Source: an uncultured Clostridia bacterium
GTDB taxonomy: Bacteria > Bacillota > Clostridia > Monoglobales > Monoglobaceae
Assembly (NCBI GenBank): GCA_910580105.1
Contig: CAJTWN010000009.1
Location: forward strand, 8,583-72,582
Length of the DNA: 64,000 nucleotides
Direction of reading: 5' to 3'
The translations under genes and the position numbers were made by a program. This document shows positions 61,840-64,000 of this stretch, piece after piece (position 1 is the stretch's first letter; every line of letters begins with the position of its first letter). A model generated the notes under the pieces. It was not told where the DNA came from. It did no database searches and saw nothing but the letters and a program-made list of their open reading frames with translations.

Positions 61840-63039
61840 TTACTCCACCAAATCCGGATGATGGGATTCCTGCCAAGGAAGGCCGAACCGGTTCAGGGCA
61901 TCCATAAAGGGGTCGGGGTCAAACTCTTCAATATTATATACGCCGGGCTTCTTCCACTTTCCGGTCATCACCATCATCGCCCCAATCATTGCAGGAACGC
62001 CGGTGGTATAAGAGATCGCCTGCGAGCCCACCTCTTTATAGCATTCCTCATGGTCGCATACATTATAGAGGTAATAGGTCTTGTCCCTGCCGTCCTTCTT
62101 TCCCCGGAAGATACAGCCGATGTTGGTCTTTCCTTTGGTTCTGGGGCCCAGAGAGGCCGGATCGGGAAGCACTGCCTTTAAAAACTGCAGGGGCACAATC
62201 TGCTTTCCTTCAAAATCAATCGGTTCGATGGAGGTCATCCCCACATTTTCCAGGCACTTCAGATGGGTGAGATAGCTTTGGGAGAAGGTCATAAAGAAAC
62301 GGATCCGTTTGATCCCCTTGATATTAAGCGCCAAGGATTCCAACTCCTCATGATGAAGGAGATACATATCCTTTTCGCCGATTTCCGGGAAGTTATATAC
62401 CCGTTTAATTTCCATCGGCTCTGTTTCCACCCATCTGCCGTCTTCAATATAGCTCCCCTTCGCGCTGACTTCCCGGATATTGATTTCCGGATTGAAATTC
62501 GTAGCAAAAGGATAGCCGTGGTCGCCGGCATTGGCGTCCAGTATATCAATATAGTTGATTTCATCAAATTCATGCTTCATGGCATAGGCAGAGAACACAC
62601 CTGTCACACCCGGGTCAAAGCCGCTGCCCAGCAGGGCGGTGATACCGGCCTCTTTGAACTTCTCACGATAGGCCCACTGCCATTTATACTCAAACTTCGC
62701 AGTGTCCGGCGGTTCGTAATTCGCCGTGTCCACATAGTCCACCTTTGTCGCAAGGCACGCATCCATAATGGTAAGATCCTGATAGGGAAGGGCCACATTG
62801 ATGACAATGTCCGGCTTCTCCTTTTGTATCAGCGCCACCAGCTCGTCCACCTTATCCGCATCCACCCGGGCCGTGGTAATTTTCGTCTTTCCGCCGTCCC
62901 ATTTGGCTTTCAGCGCATCACACTTCTCCTTTGTCCGGCTGGCAATGCAAATCTCCTCAAACACCTCTGCATTCTGACAGCATTTTGCCACAACAACGCT
63001 TGCTACGCCGCCGGCGCCGATAATCAATGCTTTTCCCAT
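61840..63039 (-). CDS. Carboxynorspermidine dehydrogenase-like (saccharopine reductase family)
   Basis: The start at 63039 (MGKALIIGAGGVASVVVAKC) has AAGGAGAGG ten bases upstream, inside the end of speB; length ~399. The N-terminal NAD(P) Rossmann motif is IGAGGVASVV. Further conserved blocks are KPDIVINVALPYQDL, YVDTANYEPPD, GFDPGVTGVFSAYA and DANAGDHGYPFATNFNPE. These are typical of the carboxy(nor)spermidine dehydrogenases that condense putrescine or diaminopropane with aspartate semialdehyde. Directly after agmatinase this gives agmatine to putrescine to carboxyspermidine. The expected decarboxylase gene (nspC) is not downstream here and may lie elsewhere. A saccharopine dehydrogenase role is less likely in this context. 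Confidence 0.85.
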   Translation of the reverse strand: MGKALIIGAGGVASVVVAKCCQNAEVFEEICIASRTKEKCDALKAKWDGGKTKITTARVDADKVDELVALIQKEKPDIVINVALPYQDLTIMDACLATKVDYVDTANYEPPDTAKFEYKWQWAYREKFKEAGITALLGSGFDPGVTGVFSAYAMKHEFDEINYIDILDANAGDHGYPFATNFNPEINIREVSAKGSYIEDGRWVETEPMEIKRVYNFPEIGEKDMYLLHHEELESLALNIKGIKRIRFFMTFSQSYLTHLKCLENVGMTSIEPIDFEGKQIVPLQFLKAVLPDPASLGPRTKGKTNIGCIFRGKKDGRDKTYYLYNVCDHEECYKEVGSQAISYTTGVPAMIGAMMVMTGKWKKPGVYNIEEFDPDPFMDALNRFGLPWQESHHPDLVE

Positions 63040-63040
63040 T

Positions 63041-63913
63041 TTACTTCCTCTCCTTTTTCTCAAAATATACTGCCAAAAGCAGTTCCCGCAAGACCTTGCA
63101 CGCCACCGCCGTCGATGCGCCGCCGGGGTCATAGACCGGGCAAAGTTCGTTCACATCCATCCCAACGATATTCAGCTTCGCCGCAGTTAATACTGCCGAA
63201 AGCAGATCCATAAAGCTGACGCCGCCCGGCTCCGGTGTTCCCGTTCCCGGAAACACGGATGGGTCAAGCACATCCAAATCAATGGTAAAATAAACGGGCC
63301 GGTCTCCTATTGCAGCAACCGCTTCTTCCAGGCCGGCAAAATCAAATTTATGCAGAAAACCATGTTCTGCGCCCCACAAAAACTCTTCCCGCAGGCCGGA
63401 ACGTATCCCGAACTGATAAATCCGTCCGTCCCCCACCAAATCATGGCACCGGCGGATGACCGTCGCATGGGACAGTGGTTCGCCCAGATAATCCTTCCGC
63501 AGGTCGGTATGGGCGTCAAAATGCAGGATGCAGAGCTCCGGATACCGCTTTGCCGCCGCCCGGACACTGCCCAGTGTGACCAGATGCTCGCCGCCGATCA
63601 TACAGGGGATTTTCCCATCCCCCAAAATTTCAGCGGTCATTTCTTCAATCCGGGACAGGGCGGTCTCTGTATTGCCAAAACACAGCTCCAAATCGCCGCA
63701 GTCAAAAATATGTGCATCCTCTAAATCCAAATCCTGATAAGGGCTGTAGGTTTCCAGCCCCCAGGAATCATTTCGGATATGCTGACTGGCAAACCGCGTG
63801 CCGGGCCGGAAGGAAGTCGTTGAATCAAAAGGCGCGCCAAAAACACAGATTTCTGCTTCCTGATAACTTGCGTTACACCCCAAAATGGTCTGTACATTCT
63901 CACGCATGGGCAT
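63041..63913 (-). CDS. speB: Agmatinase
   Basis: This 290-residue ureohydrolase converts agmatine to putrescine and urea. The manganese-binding motifs are all present: GGEHLVTLG, HFDAHTDLR and TIDLDVLDPS, followed by GTGTPEPGG, which distinguishes agmatinases from arginases. AAAGGAGCAGG lies before the ATG at 63913; a second Met is two codons in. Its stop codon is one base from the start of the next gene, so the two are translationally coupled. Upstream DNA is a 10-bp tandem repeat that reaches the window end; no promoter is visible inside the window. Confidence 0.92.
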   Translation of the reverse strand: MPMRENVQTILGCNASYQEAEICVFGAPFDSTTSFRPGTRFASQHIRNDSWGLETYSPYQDLDLEDAHIFDCGDLELCFGNTETALSRIEEMTAEILGDGKIPCMIGGEHLVTLGSVRAAAKRYPELCILHFDAHTDLRKDYLGEPLSHATVIRRCHDLVGDGRIYQFGIRSGLREEFLWGAEHGFLHKFDFAGLEEAVAAIGDRPVYFTIDLDVLDPSVFPGTGTPEPGGVSFMDLLSAVLTAAKLNIVGMDVNELCPVYDPGGASTAVACKVLRELLLAVYFEKKERK

Positions 63914-63940
63914 CCTGCTCCTTTCTATTACATACCTTTG

Positions 63941-64000
63941 TATCTCTTTGTATCTCTTTGTATCTCTTTGTATCTCTTTGTATCTCTTTGTATCTCTTTG
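63941..64000. repeat. 10-bp tandem repeat at the window edge
   Basis: Six perfect copies of TATCTCTTTG run to the last base, preceded by a degenerate copy (CATACCTTTG). The array continues beyond the window. It lies ~28 bp upstream of the speB start codon, where the promoter or leader should be. Confidence 0.9.

Noticed and set aside
61560..62181. Plus-strand gene from ~61560 or 61672 into the dehydrogenase
   Set aside because: The first part has no start codon, and the rest is antisense to a clear gene and crosses its terminator.
1..64000. tRNA or rRNA genes and cas genes
   Set aside because: No T-loop-like GTTCGA context with a foldable cloverleaf, no rRNA-like stretch and no Cas protein motifs were found by reading; a dedicated scan could still find one.

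Overview
The window looks like the chromosome of an uncultured or little-studied Clostridia-class gut bacterium. It has Gram-positive style ribosome binding sites and TTGACA/TATAAT promoters, an ecfA1-ecfA2-ecfT-truA block, an AdhE preceded by a clostridial-type Rex site, an agmatinase plus carboxynorspermidine-dehydrogenase-like pair, and many secreted multidomain glycan-active proteins, one ending in a dockerin. No rRNA or tRNA gene was recognised. I do not name a genus.

Left part (1-30 kb) is accessory. It holds ribbon-helix-helix genes (one frame-broken), relics of mobile DNA (serine recombinase, tnpV) around a low-GC MATE exporter with its own promoter and attenuator, and a membrane Nudix-like gene whose 3' end is duplicated 3.7 kb away. 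Six large secreted proteins follow: a dockerin protein, a GH5 with CBM32 and three unknown repeats, an RCC1-propeller protein, an FN3/CBM protein, an FN3 protein with a degenerate cysteine-peptidase domain, and a PL8 lyase with LRR and golvesin-like domains. Between them lie a degenerate type I-C-like CRISPR array without cas genes, a second three-repeat relic, and a MarR-controlled heterodimeric ABC exporter operon.

The middle (30-39 kb) holds a DUF4373-type protein, a HAD phosphatase, an 18-copy 21-bp tandem repeat, a stand-alone carB, two small regulator-like genes, two more ribbon-helix-helix genes, and what I read as a type I toxin-antitoxin locus with a decayed second copy. A family of palindromic intergenic repeats starts here. 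One 120-bp member is joined directly to the 3' ends of carB and of a polysaccharide deacetylase gene and supplies their stop codons.

The right part (39-64 kb) is mostly core. A long minus-strand run, probably one operon, is ecfA1-ecfA2-ecfT-truA-DUF5711-cvpA-rho, followed by a polysaccharide deacetylase. Then come a methyltransferase, a patatin, exonuclease III, a small exported protein, an orphan XRE protein, an O-antigen-ligase-like membrane protein, adhE, an Lhr-type helicase and the polyamine pair. Two stretches of 0.7-0.8 kb (46.85-47.54 and 48.59-49.37 kb) consist only of the repeat mosaic. The window ends inside a 10-bp tandem repeat just upstream of speB.
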